A stretch of 64,000 nt of DNA, from the NCBI GenBank assembly GCA_013399115.1, contig VXAA01001412.1:469519-533518 (forward strand). Direction: 5' to 3'. Below, one piece after another: positions 1 to 14,064 of this stretch. The position numbers were made by a program, and so were the translations under genes. This DNA is from Anseranas semipalmata. Its lineage: Eukaryota; Chordata; Aves; Anseriformes; Anseranatidae. The notes under the pieces were generated by a model that did not search any database, had not been told where the DNA came from, and saw only the letters and a list, made by a program, of their open reading frames with translations. The stretch's first letter is position 1; every line of letters starts with the position of its first letter.

Positions 1-1151
1 TCTTGTAGGTTTTCCGTGACCTAGAGGAGCAGGGAGATGCTGTCATGGGCACGCGTGAGCCCCACTCTGAGTGGCTGCGCACTGCCAGCTCTCAAGGCAC
101 AGGCAGGCTCACAGGATATGTCAGATCTTCATCAACGGTGAAGGTAACTGCCAGTTGGACCGTGACAAAATCCCAGAGAGGATCATATTTATGAATTGAG
201 CGTGGACTGGAGTGTGCTTCTTGAGGAAGAGAGCACTGTGATGCAGATGACATCTTTCATTACTAGTTTGGCCCCATCCAGCTCAAGGTACAGTCTTAGA
301 CATGGGGGTTAATTCTTTCTCTCTAGGAAAAAGGGTAGCTTAATGTATTAAAAGCATATTCAGTTCCCTGTTTCTCTGCCTGGCACACTAAAATCACTTA
401 CAGCCATCTTTTGATCACTTCACACTCAGGAAATTAGGCTTATTTTACTCATCAGTGAAGATTCAAAATCCACGGTCAAGTGACTCTTCTCTGCCCAGAT
501 CTGGTCTCTTTAACTGTTGTAAGCTTATGTAAAATGTATATGGCATCTCATGATACAGGCTTCTCTGTATTTTTGTGTGTTGCTGCTGTTAGAATTAAAC
601 CACTGACTGGGATTATTAAAATTAAAAAGCTAGAGATGAAAATAATAACAAAAGTTAAATTTCTAGCTGATGTGAAACGTGTGACAGTAACAGAAGTTGC
701 ACATCTTCAGAATCATTTGCGTAGGGCACTGGTCATAGTGAAATGTATAAACATACATGCTGTCTTGCACGGTTGATGCTTTCAGAAGAAACTGAAAGGA
801 CCGTTTTTAAGGGCCACAGAGCAGGGTTCTGGCTGGTATTGCTAAAATGTATGACCACTTTTCTGTGATTGAGTATCCACAGCTGAACATTATTGATGAT
901 ACTCATAAAGACAGCAAGAAGTTCCTTTATTGCACAGAGGCTGAAGAAGTAGTGTAAAAAGTCAGTTGGAAAGACGTAAGCCAAGGCATTAATTGAATTT
1001 GAAATGAGTATTTTAATATTCTGATATGTAATCTTTGTAGGCTCTTTTTCAAGGAGCCAGCTTTTTGCATATGTTTTATAAATAAATAGTCATAAGCATT
1101 TTTGACTTGGAACAAACTCATTGTAAAAATCAGCAGGAAGGCTTTAGGGAG

Positions 1152-1230
1152 GGTGTGTGTGTGTTTTTTTTTGTTTGTTTGTTTTTTTTTTTTTTTTTTT
1201 TTTTTTCCTGTGTGTGTGTGTGTGTGTGTT
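1152..1230. repeat. Compound simple repeat: (TG)n, T/G-rich, T25, (TG)n
   Basis: A short TG array is followed by TTTG units, a 25-base T run (1182-1206), CC, and a second TG array of about ten units ending near 1229. An 11-base A run follows at 1238-1248. The minus-strand frame over it (a run of His/Thr and Lys) is low-complexity and not coding. Confidence 0.95.
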
Positions 1231-2481
1231 TTCATATAAAAAAAAAAAGCTATACGGCTAAATAGTCAGGTAGTAATCAATACTGAGGTGGCTAAAAGTT
1301 GAAGTTACCTAGAAATCCGCAAAATCCAGAGACTGGGTTTATAGGCTGTAGAAATCAAATTATATATGTTTATTTAGGTCTCCTGTCAAACTGGACTCTG
1401 AGAATAAGTCTCTCCTTAAGTCGCTGCAGCTTTTGATTTGGTGCTCTGAGATTATTGATTTGTTAAAAATCATCTGTGCCATTAGACTGCCTGTCAGGAT
1501 CCATAAATTGGTTTGGGATCCAAGGGCAGTTATTACTCTATGTGGATTTTGTTTTTGTGTTGGAGAAAAGGGGCTAATTAATTCACTGACAAAATGATTT
1601 CTTACTTCCTTTGAAATATGAAGCCCTCACCTGATATTTTTTCAGAAGTCCTTAGAGATATTTGTTTTTCTTACATTATTTCAGTGGGTTAACTGCCTTT
1701 ATGGTCCAAATTTCTGTTCCAATGGAAAGTTTAGTGTGCTTAACACAGTTAGAGATGTTGAGATTAAAACAGATTAGCAAAGTACAGTGAATTTGAGAAA
1801 CCAATGCTGCATGAAGGTTAAGTGCTTATTGTGCTTGGCGTATGAGAACATTCAGACAGCTCTTGAAGGACGTTAACAGATGAATTTTGAATCCTGTGCT
1901 ATAGATTGTCCCAAATACATAGGTTTTCCAGCAACATATGGTTTAAGAATAAATCATTACTAAAATGAAAAGCTATTATTCTTGTATTATTAGCATAGGC
2001 AGCTCTTAATAGTTCATGATTTGTGTACTAAATAGATAAATGCAGTAAGTAGAAATGTCTCATAGAAACTGAGGATAAGTCTTAAGAACTACTTAAGTTA
2101 TTGGAATGATTTTGTAAGGTGCTGAGCTGCTGATTGCTATTGGATGCTAGTGGAGGCCTGCGTTGGCTCTCCAGTCAAAAATAATACTTTTCAAGCTGGA
2201 TCTGAGCCTGCAAAGTATTAAGCATCTGCCGCAAAACTTTTAATTCCTTCCCTTTGTGAACATTAATCTGAGTAGTGGGTTGTCAGCGAATCTCCAGAGG
2301 GACTCCATACTATATATATTTTGGACTTTGCTTTGCTTTGAACTTTTCTGTCTCTTCTTTGTATGTGCTGCATGGGAATAGAAAGCAAGTTTAAGAAGTG
2401 ATTGAGGACATGAAGTCTGTAAACATCTGGACCTAGACTATTAGTATTTTAGTTTTTTAACATCTCAGATTTTTTTTTCTC

Positions 2482-2482
2482 N
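2482..2482. other. Ambiguous base (N)
   Basis: A single N lies between a T-rich run and TTAATAAAG. It is an unresolved base call in non-coding sequence. Confidence 0.98.
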
Positions 2483-4668
2483 TTAATAAAGCAACAAACC
2501 TTGTAATAGATTTCTACTGTGAGAAATTGCATGAGGAAAAGTTCTGGGGGTTCTTGGCATATCAAAGCCACATCTTTTTTGCAATGCATAAATAAATAAA
2601 TTGCTAGCATGGGGAATTTTTCTAATGATTTCTTTAATGACTACTGCTTGTGTTTCTCCTTGTCTAACAGCTCTATAGGAACCATAATTCTGTGCAAGAA
2701 AAGTCCTCTGACTTTATCTTTTTATCTATATTTTCTAAACACATTACTTTGTCTCTGAATATATTTTTTTAATATTCTTTAATTAAATCTTCACTGAGGA
2801 ATATAAAGCTACAGTCACTTATCTGAGCAATTCATAGCTTATGAAATTTACACAGGTGGTGGTGTTTACCATATTTTTATTCATCATTATTAATTCCTAG
2901 TCTTAGATGTACTTTTTTAGTGAAATCAGATTTGCCATATAAGCAACATTAGTCTGAAGGTCCTGTGACAGGTTTTTCACTCTCTGATTATATCACAATT
3001 CAATGTGCTATTACCTTTTAGAAACAAACATTGTTAGGATAAGACATGATATGTACTGCTGGAAGAATAACCTCAAACTACGCCTCTTGTAGATGGTCCG
3101 CTAGGTATGGCACAGAGTAGCTTGAAACGATATAGCAGTACTGAGTTAGTACAGCACCCTGTACAGGCCAACTGAAACTGCTTCTCAAAAGTGATCTGTA
3201 AGGTCTTTAAGACCAGCATTACAGAGACAAAACTAAAAGTCCTCTCCACTATTGTGAGAAACTTAATACATTCTGCCTAATTACTTGCTTTTGCCTAAAA
3301 TGAAAGACTATCATTTCTGTTCATTGAGTACATTAAATCTTTACATAGTGCGGCTGAAGACATCAGCCTTTTTAGTGCAAAGAAGTAGGAAAATGCCTCT
3401 TAATGCCTCCTGACAAAGAACAGTCAAGTCTAATCTTTGAAGTCTATGCTACCCTTTTGCCTTCGGTGATGTCTACAATTGCACGATTCATGGGTAAGCA
3501 CACCACTGCCCTTTCTATTTTAGCTAAGAATCAGCAGAAAGTAGAGAATGGAATGCACTTCCAGATTTTCCTCTAATGTAACACCTCCTTGAGTCAATTC
3601 CATTAGTCCTATACTCCTGCGTGTGGTGATTCAGCCAACCTCAGATGAAGGCAAGAAGGCCAGCTTGGCACAATTCCTCCTTCCCACAGCCAAACCGAAT
3701 GTAAACTTTGTCTTCTGTCAGCCCGACTCATGAACAGCAAGTAATTAAAGTAGTGTAAAGTAGAATGCCTCTTGCTGTATAAGTTAATACTGGATATTAT
3801 CCTACTCGAGAACTCTTCAGATAGCAGTCTAAAATCCACGATTGTTTCTATTTTTCAGATGAAGTTCATTGTCTTTTTATTAGAAACTGACACCTTGCGT
3901 TGCTGTTGATCTAGTATTTATTCTCTGACAGCAAACTTGGTTGCCTCAGAGAAAATGTAGGCCTCCATGCAAGTTTATCATAGAATCTCTTTCCTTGGTT
4001 CCATCTAATGATCATTTTGTGCCTTGGAACATAACAATCAATAGTTTCATAATTAAATCCTAGCTGATGAAACTACTCATGTTATTTATATGCATAAAAG
4101 AGCTTCTATTTTGAGTATTATTGGACTCAATATCATCTGAAATCTTTAGTCAGTTAGGCATGTTCTGTAAAATGACTATTTCTGTCTGTCCACCCTGATT
4201 TTTGACTTTTAATTTCATCAAGCAAGAGAGCTTTTTTTTTTTTTCAAATATATTAACATTGGGGAAAATAACTTTCTGCATTCTGTTACTCATTTTATGT
4301 ACTTTCGTTATAGCTGCTGTTCATTTTCTTCTAAGTACTGAATAATCATAATCTTTTAAATCTTTTTATTTGTTTCTTTAAAGAAAACAAATGGGACCTT
4401 CCAAGGAAGAAAGTTAAGTATATAGATGAATATTATAGTGATCTCCGAAAAATAATAATTTTTATCACTTTCATGCTTCACAAAGAAGAGGATAATTGCT
4501 GCTATCTGTTTAAATCCTTCAGATGCTATTTGTTGGTATAATTTCAATTGGCCACAATACCTTATTTTCCATATCCTTGCATTTTTATCTCTAATGTAAA
4601 AGTATGATTACTTAACATGATAAAAATGAAATTGTTTCTGGAAAGGCAGTCAGGTTATTATGAAATAT

Positions 4669-4686
4669 CTAATCTAATTAGATTAG
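4669..4686. repeat. 18-bp perfect palindrome
   Basis: CTAATCTAATTAGATTAG equals its own reverse complement. The centre is a TAATTA homeodomain-type core. It may be chance in AT-rich DNA. Confidence 0.85.
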
Positions 4687-4758
4687 GTGAACTTGATGTG
4701 ACTTAAATCATCAGTTAGAAGCAACAAAGTCAGAGGAAAATAACAGCCAGAGAGTATT

Positions 4759-4788
4759 CAACAACAGCAACAGCAGCAATAATAACAA
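4759..4788. repeat. Imperfect trinucleotide tract (CAA/CAG/AAT)
   Basis: Mixed CAA, CAG and AAT triplets occupy about 30 bp. The tract is non-coding and short. Confidence 0.8.
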
Positions 4789-7700
4789 TTATAGTCCTAT
4801 GATATTTCCATTTGAATCCTTCAAGATTCTTCAAAACAAAAGTGCATTGAACATCTTAATATTTTTGTGAATCAGTTATCTTATTTTTGCAATGAAGCAC
4901 AAATTATACACAAAGCCCTATTGAAGGGATTTTTTGCTCCTATAAATATCTGTAAACTTCTCCTCTTTTTTATATTTTCTCTATAAGTGTTCAAATGATA
5001 ACCCTTAAACTGCATATAACTGCAGTGGGAGGACAGGAAAATTTAGCCGTAGTGAAATATGAATTTCAGGCATTTTATAATGAAGATGCCTATATTTTTT
5101 CTGTAGTTTCTTGAAATTTGAGAGTCAGTGCAGACAGCAATGCTCCTGATTCTCCTCTGCTTTTTATGTGCTGTCATCTTTCTTTTATAATAACTGAGAA
5201 GAATATGCAAGACTTTAAGAATTAGTGGTTCGTGTAGAGATGCATTCTTGCATATTTTGGTGTTTTCAGTCACCAAAGGATGTGCTTTTTTACTTTAGAG
5301 AAAATGTTAAATATTCTGATCTTGTTCATCTCAATTCATTTTCATTTGAGTTTATTCTTTTTGAAGCTCAATCTTACCTCAGGGTTTTTTTTAGTACTGA
5401 GTTGTATTTGTTACTCATTAGCTCACTTTTAGAATATAAAGTTATTTGCGTTCTATTATATTGATTCCACGGTTTTGTCCTCCTGTATCTTTTCTTATTG
5501 GCAAATGGAAATAATTTGTATCTTATTCCTCAGCTTCCTCATCTCTCTGTGTGCAGCTGATTGAAATCCGAGTTCCAAGGTTTCCTCTGTTGTACGTATT
5601 GTTCAGAAGGACCCTATTTTCAGTTTTTTTTCCTTTAGTGCTTTTTATCATCTTTTAATCTTGCTATATTCCTATGCCTGGCCCAATGGTTATCATACCA
5701 GCATTGATCAGAGATGTGGTGATCCCTTCCAGCCTAGAGAGAAAAAACAAAGTCATGGGCTGCAATAATGCCAAGTATTTCAAAGGGAATAAACTGAAAA
5801 TATGAATCTTCCCCATGAATTGTGCAGAAAGAGAATGGAAAATAGGACCATAAGCCAAAAATTGTCACCGTTCTTTGAGTTAGAAACAAAGGATTGAACA
5901 TGGGTTGCAAAATGAACCATTGATTCACCCACTCTGAATGTACCACTTCCCCACAGGTGCTTGGGCTAGTGAAGTTTTAGGTAAACACTGAAGTTAGAAA
6001 ATGCCTTGCATAGCTGACTCTTCCTTGCAGGATGCCACAGGCTTATCTTAAGCCATCACTTGTGCGTGTTAAACTCAATTTTTAAGATGCATTTCTCCTT
6101 TATGGTGCCACAGTTACTTATTCTCGTTCTTTGATGAAAAGGAAAGGAGGTATCTCCTGATGCTTGTTTTCTCCTTATATTCCCGCATTGCTATTCCTCC
6201 AGCAGAGATCTGCTGAGCTGCATTGGACTATTTCCAAAAGCCCACACCTCGACATGGTTCTTGTTGGAAGTAAGAATTTAACACTAGGCTGTGTTGTCAT
6301 TCAGGTCTCTTATATGGTTAACTCAACTGAACTTCTCTTCCTACTTTACATGTCTGCTTTTGTAAGCTCTTTGGAAATACAGCAGTTTTGCCAGTATTGG
6401 TACGGTCACTGGTGACAGGACTAGTGACATATCATTCGTCTTTCCCAGTGTGGATACTTCTTAGAATGCCAAACATGTACCAATTAGAAAAGCTCTTTCT
6501 GGTTGAAAAAGATTACTTTCCTTTCATTACAGGGGAGAGTTAAAAGAATCAATAGTGTTATGTATAATTTTTCAGCTGAAAGATTATTCCTGGTTGACCT
6601 TATCTTGTCTCTAGTTAAATATTTGAAACACCCTTTTATCCTATTAATTTTCTAAACTGCATGTGAACCCAGTGAGGTGTGCCCCACAAGATGACTTTCT
6701 TGGGTTATAGTGGCATAAGGTATCCCATTGAAATTCAATTTGTGGTTCCAGCTGATTGTTTTGTTACACTAATTTGTTTCACCTGTCATCTTCACCATAG
6801 TCACTTAGGATGAAGGGTCAAATTAGTATCAAAAGGAATCCTTTCTGTTCCCTCCAAATTAAACTATTAATATTTAACTATTCAAATTACTATTAATTTT
6901 TGACATCTTAATTCACTGATCTTTTTCTGTAGCATTGGAATGCTTGTCAGTGTTATGCACAGGGATACTGCTTCCGTCGCTGTAAAATGGAGACTGGAGG
7001 GAGGACTCCTAGCTGACATCAAGTCTGTATGTATGGGAGCTTGTGGCAGGAGATTTCCTCCGGGGATTTCAACACCGTGATGCTGCAGGTCCCGTCTGTG
7101 TTCGGGTTTTTTAAGGAGTGGTTAAAATCAAAAGTTCCATTGTCTTCTGCGGGAAGGAGTTGTTTAATTCCTGTAATGCTGATTTAGTGCTGATTCCCGC
7201 ATGTGTACAGCATCCCTTGGAAAGACGTATATCTCTTCTCTGCGACAGTATTCCCTGTTCAGACATCTGTCACCTGTGTCTCAGAAGTGACACATAGGAC
7301 ACTGATCATTAATGATTGTAATTTGGTTTGAGCCCCTTTATGTGGAAAATACTGAAGGACTGAACCTATAGTCTTTATCAAAACTATGTTCCAGCTGTAA
7401 TTATGTCGCTTCCTTTCATTCCCCTTCCTGTAGGACGCTGGGGGGAGTGGGAGGCTCCAGAGAAACTGGAGAACTTTGTCTTTTCTTCTCTGTATCAGGG
7501 TGTTCACCTAGGAAATAGCTAATGAAGAGACAAAATGTCTTTGCAAGGGTTAGAGATAGTAGTCTAGAGCAGGATTATTATGTCATGTGTAAAGTATGTC
7601 TTCATTTAAATAATAAAACATTTGATTATTTTTCTTTTGATACAGAGAGTCTGTGAAGCTACTGTCTGGCTACGTACCTACTGACACCTTCCTCCCAATA

Positions 7701-8586
7701 ATTTTACTGTGATCGTCTGTCTAGTGCTTAACCTGTGATAAGTTTACATCTGTCACTTTCCCAGTGGGCTTTTGTCAGACTTGTTTCAGCCATTCCTTGT
7801 ACGTGATTACCAGCAACCCTTTTAAATTGTCTTTTGATTACTTGCTAGCTTTTGTATATATGAGCTATCCCTGAAATGTCAGTGGTGTTCCAGCATGTCA
7901 TAGTGTTTACCCGTTATCTAACACTGACACAAATCAGGTTTATTTTAGGTTCTTACCTTTTTCTCCAAATGGTTCAACTATTCCAAAGCTAGTCTCTTTC
8001 CCATTCTTGTCTGTAAAGTGTAAATTGTAAACATATATTGTAAACAATTTCAATATATGAGATGAGTTTTGCACTGTCGTAGCACCTTTGTAAGCATTGC
8101 TTCACAAACGAGGTGGCACGAGTATCTTAGTCACCAAATCATGCGGTCAGTCAATGAGAGAGGGGTGGAGTTCAGACTGTGCCATACGTGCTCACTGCTG
8201 GACTGTGATTTCTCAAACTCTAGGCGTGTTCTGCAGGAAGATCTGTGCGCAGTCTGACAGCATCATTGCTCCTTTTTCTGTGCTGGAATGCTCTCTCTAA
8301 TCCTGCTTTTCTTCCTTGGAATATGTGTGTAAATAGATTCTAAGCAGTGTGCGATATGTATAGGTACCTGTGCTTTGTGGAGGTTGTTTTCCTTTGTTAT
8401 CCGCTGCTTTTTTAATCTAAGGATAATCATATCTTGGAACTTTTTATTTATTCTGGATGACTTGCAACCATTTTCTCCCTTTTCCTTTATGAAGTACCAT
8501 CCTATCTGTAGGAGTACTTTTTCATTGAGGTCTTTAGCATGTGGATACTGTTTGGGTGAAGAGGTTAGGAATTACTAGTTCTAAGC

Positions 8587-8603
8587 TTTTTTTTTTTTTT
8601 TTT
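8587..8603. repeat. Poly(T) tract, 17 bp
   Basis: Uninterrupted T run after CTAAGC. No retroposed body is evident on the minus strand. Confidence 0.9.
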
Positions 8604-10530
8604 CCTTTTGATGTTCAACTTTAATTTTAATTCAAAGACTTTTTTTTACAATTCTTGGAAAAGGTTTTGAAATACTCGGTGCTCAGGGCACGTGCTTTCA
8701 TGCAATCCTGAAGAGTTAAGGGACATGATTCAGAAAGAACAAAGAATTTAAGATAAATAAAAGTGTAGGCCTTTGATACATGCTGAACTTCAAATTTTTC
8801 CATAGCATGGAGTGAAAAAAGTTCCCTTGCTGGTATTTCACCTTGATATTAGAGAGAAAACTTCTTTCTGACACAGGTTTTGACTCAAATTAAAATACTC
8901 TTTTTAGTTGCTTTTGAAAAATGGCAATGAACAGAAAGGTACGGTATTGCCAGAAAATACATTCTTCTTCAGCCAGCTTGCTCTGTAGACCTAGCAACAT
9001 CATGGAAAAGAGAGATGTTTGCTTTCCTGAAAAGAAAAAAAAAAAAAAGAAAAACAAGAATTTGTTTCATTAGACTTTCCTCGTGATATTTTTCTATAGT
9101 ATAAAAACGTGGAAAATTTGGATAATACTAAAACAAACAAAACCAAAAAGCAAACGAATAAAAAGGATAGGCTTTTAATCTTATTATTATTAATATATAT
9201 TTTTTTTTAACTGAGAGTCCTGGATGCTCATTTAAAATCTCTGGCTACGCAGATGTCAATGTTGTTTTTTGTTGGAAGGAGAAGGCAGTTCTTTCCAAGT
9301 TCACGATTGCTTGATTCTCATTTTCTCTCTTTTGCTTGACTTCTGTCTCTCTTTTTCTAACCCTCCTCCTGAAGTTTCATGCTTCATTCATGGTTTGTGG
9401 TCATTTAATCCCACTTTCTGTCTCCTTGGATGCATATCTGAATGGTCTGATTTTGTCAGTATTAGGTACTCAAGCTAAGCATGGAATTTCATTGTGCCTT
9501 CTGTAAATTGATTTTTGAAGGTGTTCCTCACATGGTGTTTTGTTTTTCTCCTTAATTATCTCCTGGTTTGCCAAAGGCTGAGTGCAGTATTCTACCACCT
9601 GCAGCAGAGAGGCCTCAGGTAATGCTGAGCGAGTCAGCCACTGGTTAACACTGAAGAGGGAGGGTGCCAGAAAATGGATGAGACTTCATACCCTGGAGAC
9701 CTGTGCTTTGAATCTCCAGTGTATTTCTGCAGCGCTTACCATGGTGCTTGATGATTTTAGGTGCTTGTGGTTACTGCCTCTATCCTCCCTAAAATTCCCT
9801 GTTAAGTTTTCTTGGAGAAAACACCTTTTTTTGCATCATCAGTTCTCTTACATAATCCGGTACTTAAATTCCTGTTTTACTTGGGTAGTAATACATGCTG
9901 TTTGCTGTCACTTTGCTGTGACTGCCAGTGACTTTTTCTTGCATTTGGAGTAGAAGTATTTTGGAGAAGAATTCCCTGTTTGAGTAAACCTCAATCAATC
10001 AGTGCGTTTTTTTCAGTCTAATGGATATGTTGGCATATCTAAGGAATTCTTATTAATTTTTACTTAAGTGATGAAAGTGCAAAATAAAGCTGTACTGTCA
10101 TTTTCCTGTAGTTAGTTACGAACGCCTGAGCAACGTACAGCATATGCATTCTGTTTCATCTATCTTTTGTCTCGGCAGTGGCATCTCCATACTATGCAGT
10201 GTTTTGCTGTTAGAAGAAGGAATAGTTACAGCCAAAGAAACTCAGGTTGTGATCTTGTCAGATCTCATAAGACAAGTGTGGTCTAGTGTGATCACTATTA
10301 TGGTAGAATATCTCCAGGGAAAAACATAAGTGCCTTAGGAAATGATGATTCACTAGTTGCCATTTCTGCTTACAAATAAAAATTGATTCTGTATGTTAAG
10401 AATAAATATAATGCTGAGGTTGCACTCTTCAAGGGGTAAAATGATTTGATCACTTCCTTCCACTTAAAAATTCTGTGGTATTTTTGTGAGGCCAAAGGAG
10501 TAAACTGAAGACTAATACCCAAGAGTGACA

Positions 10531-10556
10531 TAAATANATATATATATATATATATT
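10531..10556. repeat. (TA)n microsatellite with an ambiguous base
   Basis: TAAATA, an N at 10537, then alternating A/T to about 10556. The N inside the array suggests heterozygosity or slippage. Confidence 0.9.
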
Positions 10557-11250
10557 TTAAGTGCTGAGAACCTGTTTGTCCTAGTCAAACACATAGGGGC
10601 AATTTAGGTTCTCAGAAAACTGTTCAGTAATTTAGATGCCTAAATACTGTTTTAGAAGCCAATGTTTATACATGCATTTTTAATAATCTCAGCCAGCACT
10701 CACTCAGCTGGGTGTGCTGCAACTAGATAAATGTTCTGTTTACTTTCAGTAGGAAACAACAATCCATCTATAATTTGTCAAAAGCTTAAAATATACTGGA
10801 CTCCATAATTTTTTTGCAACATTTGCTTAATTAGAAACTTTTATGTAAAATATAAAGGTGCTAAGTCTACAGGGGAGCCTAACAGTTTGACTAATTTCTT
10901 AAATGGAGAATTGAGACAAGTAGTCCCTGTGACTTTCATATCACCTGTGATACGCGCTCCAACACTTCAAGCCTTTTCATTGCATCTCTAATAGGTGCAA
11001 AGAAATAATACATGTCCTCATTATACTTGAACTCTGCTAGGAAACCTCAACTGTGATGTTGTGTTCTTGTGTCAGCGGATTGACACTTCTGTCACGCTCG
11101 CGGCTACATTTAGAAACGATTCCGCCTTAATATATTGCAATAGCTCTAATAGGCTTTTGTGCAAGTTTGGAATGGGCTTTGTATTGCGTTTTGTATTCTT
11201 TTTAATGTGGAAGTTCAAGCATCATGGAGTGCTAAAATAAAAAACTCTTT

Positions 11251-11277
11251 TGAACTTATATTGCCAATATAAGTTCA
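11251..11277. repeat. 27-bp palindrome with 13-bp arms and a 1-base centre
   Basis: The arm TGAACTTATATTG is followed by a single C and then the exact complement CAATATAAGTTCA. This could form a hairpin or cruciform, or bind a dimeric factor. No function is known. Confidence 0.9.
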
Positions 11278-14048
11278 TCAAGCTATGATGAAGTGTTGGC
11301 TAAAAATTGCATTCAAAGGTCAGTTTCATATGTTTTGTATTACTGATTTTGAGAGTTCTGCAAAATAAAGCTTGCAGCTATTGTTGAACTGAAAATACCT
11401 GAGAGATGGGATTCTGATATCAACTTCATAAAATATGCAGCTTTCACAATTTTATGGTTAAAAAGCAGCCTGTCCTTTTAGATTAAGTTATATTGCTACA
11501 TAAATAAATCAGTACTATATTGCTTTAGGGTTTCTTTTTTGACACAAAATGCGGGTATTTGGACTGTATTCAGCTTTTCGTAAAACAGAGGCAAAATAAA
11601 ACTGGATCTTAAGATGCCTGTAAACAGTAAATTAGGCAGTGGCAACTGCTAGGCAGTTTCAGATTCTGTCGTTATGTACGATTTTTTGATTTTTTTAAAT
11701 CCATGTCCTATGATTTAGAGAAGCCGAGAACTTCATAGAATTTTTCTTACTATTGCTCTGTTAATAGTAGTGACTCACTGCTCCAGTCTAGCTGGAACTG
11801 TAGAGTTGCTTTCTTTCTGCATGGTACATCACAGTGAGTTCCAAGGCTTGATTTGCTCTCGGTATGAAATTCTCTGCTTCATAACTATGTCAAGAAAAGC
11901 AATAGCTACTCAGAGGAATTTGGAATAATGGTTTACAAAACCATTTGGTTAATGCTTTACAGAAATACAAATCAATATACACAGTTTGTGGGTCTGGGCC
12001 TGGGATTTTGTCTTCGTGGGTATAGCTCCCAATTCCACTGAAGTCAATTGCAAAAATCACATTCACGATTTGGGATCAGGCTGAAGATCATTGAAGGTGT
12101 CTTCTACAAAAGAGAGAGAGACTGGCATGCAGACGAGGTTACTGCAAACCTCTAGACATACAATGCATAAATTGATCATAAATCCAATAAAGAGAAAGAC
12201 CTTTAAGATGTTTTGGATCTCACAGATGAGGGTATAGTTCCTTGCTCTACGACACCACATCTGTTTCACATGTGTACAGTATTACATTTTTGATAACTTT
12301 GTGAACCATTTCTATTTCCATTGTGACTTTGGCTTCATCGTTAACATTGCTTAGTCTTAAAGAAAACATGGTTTGTTCTGCACTGTTTCATTAGCAATAC
12401 TTTGTATGTTCCCTTCACCCTGTGCAAAAGTTTGCATGAGAGATTCATTCTATGCTGTAGTACTGGAAAGGGAGCTGCTATGCACCTATTACCGTTAAAT
12501 TTAGGAATTACTCCGAATCTTTAAGATTGAAACCGGGCAATCCTTACTATTTAGTTTTCATTCTGAAAGATGTTCTGATCTCTGTGGAGTTCAGTCTCAG
12601 TGCTGTGAAGCTGAAGACTCCGAGTGCTACAGATATACCAGCACTTTGCTCAGTGAGTGTAGTTGCAAAAGAGTTCGTTATTTTGGTGGTATGAATTTGT
12701 CACATCTTTAAATCCTGAAGATAACAAAACAGCTTTTTTTTTTTTTTGTCAATAAAGTGGGGATTCTTCCATAATGGATTTGTTTTTTTTTTCATTTGGA
12801 TCTCTAAATCTGCAATATGCAGTCCTCTCCAAACTCTTGTAATTAGTTTCTTCTCTAGATCTGATCTGAAATGAATTTGATGCCTCTCTACGATTGCATG
12901 CAACATTTGGTGGCAAGCTTTAGAATGAAATATACACATCTCTAAGGAAAAAGTTGCTTCACATTTTTATTACATGAGAAATATGTTGAGATGAAATATT
13001 TGCAAACTTTAAGGGGTTAATCCTCTTATACAATCATACAAGCTGTCTTAGTGTGTAGTGTTTACATACTGATTTTTTTCTTAGGATCACTTTTCAGCAT
13101 TAGAAAACAAGACAATACTGCATTCAAACACGAGTAATTTGGCTTTCAGAAAGAAGGCCACAAAGCTGCAGCAAAGTGTCTGGTTCAAACTGCGAGCGTG
13201 ATGCTTGGTTTGCCATTTTCTAAATCAGCCTTCTTCTTTAACAATACATTCTGGAATTTCTGTATATGTCAATATTGTTAATATTTCTATTATTGATATA
13301 TATACATATGACACGGTAATTCACTGTCAAAAAATACTTAATACTGTGACTTCACACTAATAAGCTAGTAGTAGTTCTTTTATATTAATATAATTATTTT
13401 CATATTCTTTACTAATTTGACATATCTACTCGAGTCATATGCACTTTCAAAGAGTAGGAAATAAAGTTGAAATGCAGAAGAAACAATGGTGTATGCTTCC
13501 AGTGATTCCTAAATTTTCCAATGTTTGACCTAGTTTCCAATCTGTTTGCTCAGTGCTGTTTTTCTTTAACCTTGGGGAGCTTCATATCAGGGTCTAGCTT
13601 TAAACTCATTTTTTCAGATATCCTCTTTTTTCATATTATCCTTTTTCCTTTGTTTTGTTTTCCTTTTTAGCACTGCATTCAGAAAACAATGAAAACAAAT
13701 GTCTTTCCATGTCCTAACAAACGTTATGTAGTCATTCAAGATATATGTGCAAATACTATATATGGTTCTAGTAAGAGATCTGCTTCCTCCTTTTTCTGCT
13801 CCCCTTTCCATGCTTTCAGAAAACAAGAGACGTTACCATCAGCAAGGCTAACTATTATTTATCTTGATTTGGCCAAAAATGAACATATTTATTGTAATAA
13901 TTCAGAATTTCCTAGCGCTGTTCAGTGAACTTATCTTATGGAAAATCAAATAGGTGCTATTGGTAGTTGTTTTTATAAAGTAGTGAAGCAGAACAGAGGA
14001 TCACAGTGTAAAGTATAAATATTTCCCTTGAGGGGAGAAGAGAAAAAG

Positions 14049-14064
14049 ATATATATATATATAT
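14049..14064. repeat. (AT)8 microsatellite
   Basis: Eight AT units run straight into an ATGCAAAT octamer at 14063-14070. Confidence 0.9.

Larger units (their letters stand above)
1231..10530. other. AT-rich intron without recognised genes
   Basis: Only short open frames occur (up to 123 codons, at 9582-9953), with no domain signature or splice context. Besides the listed repeats there are short homopolymers at 4232-4244 (T13) and 9035-9048 (A14). A slightly GC-richer stretch lies at about 6950-7500, with no recognised element. Confidence 0.7.

Noticed and set aside
927..1235. Lys/His/Thr-rich minus-strand frame
   Set aside because: It is produced by the compound TG and T-run simple repeat.
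1819..1850. Possible MIR 3' fragment (AGTGCTTATTGTGCTTGGC)
   Set aside because: Similarity is confined to about 20 bases and is expected by chance.
9582..9730. Possible second MIR-like SINE (CTGGTTAACACTG and GCTTTGAATCTCC)
   Set aside because: The two boxes are too far apart for MIR and the core between and after them does not match.
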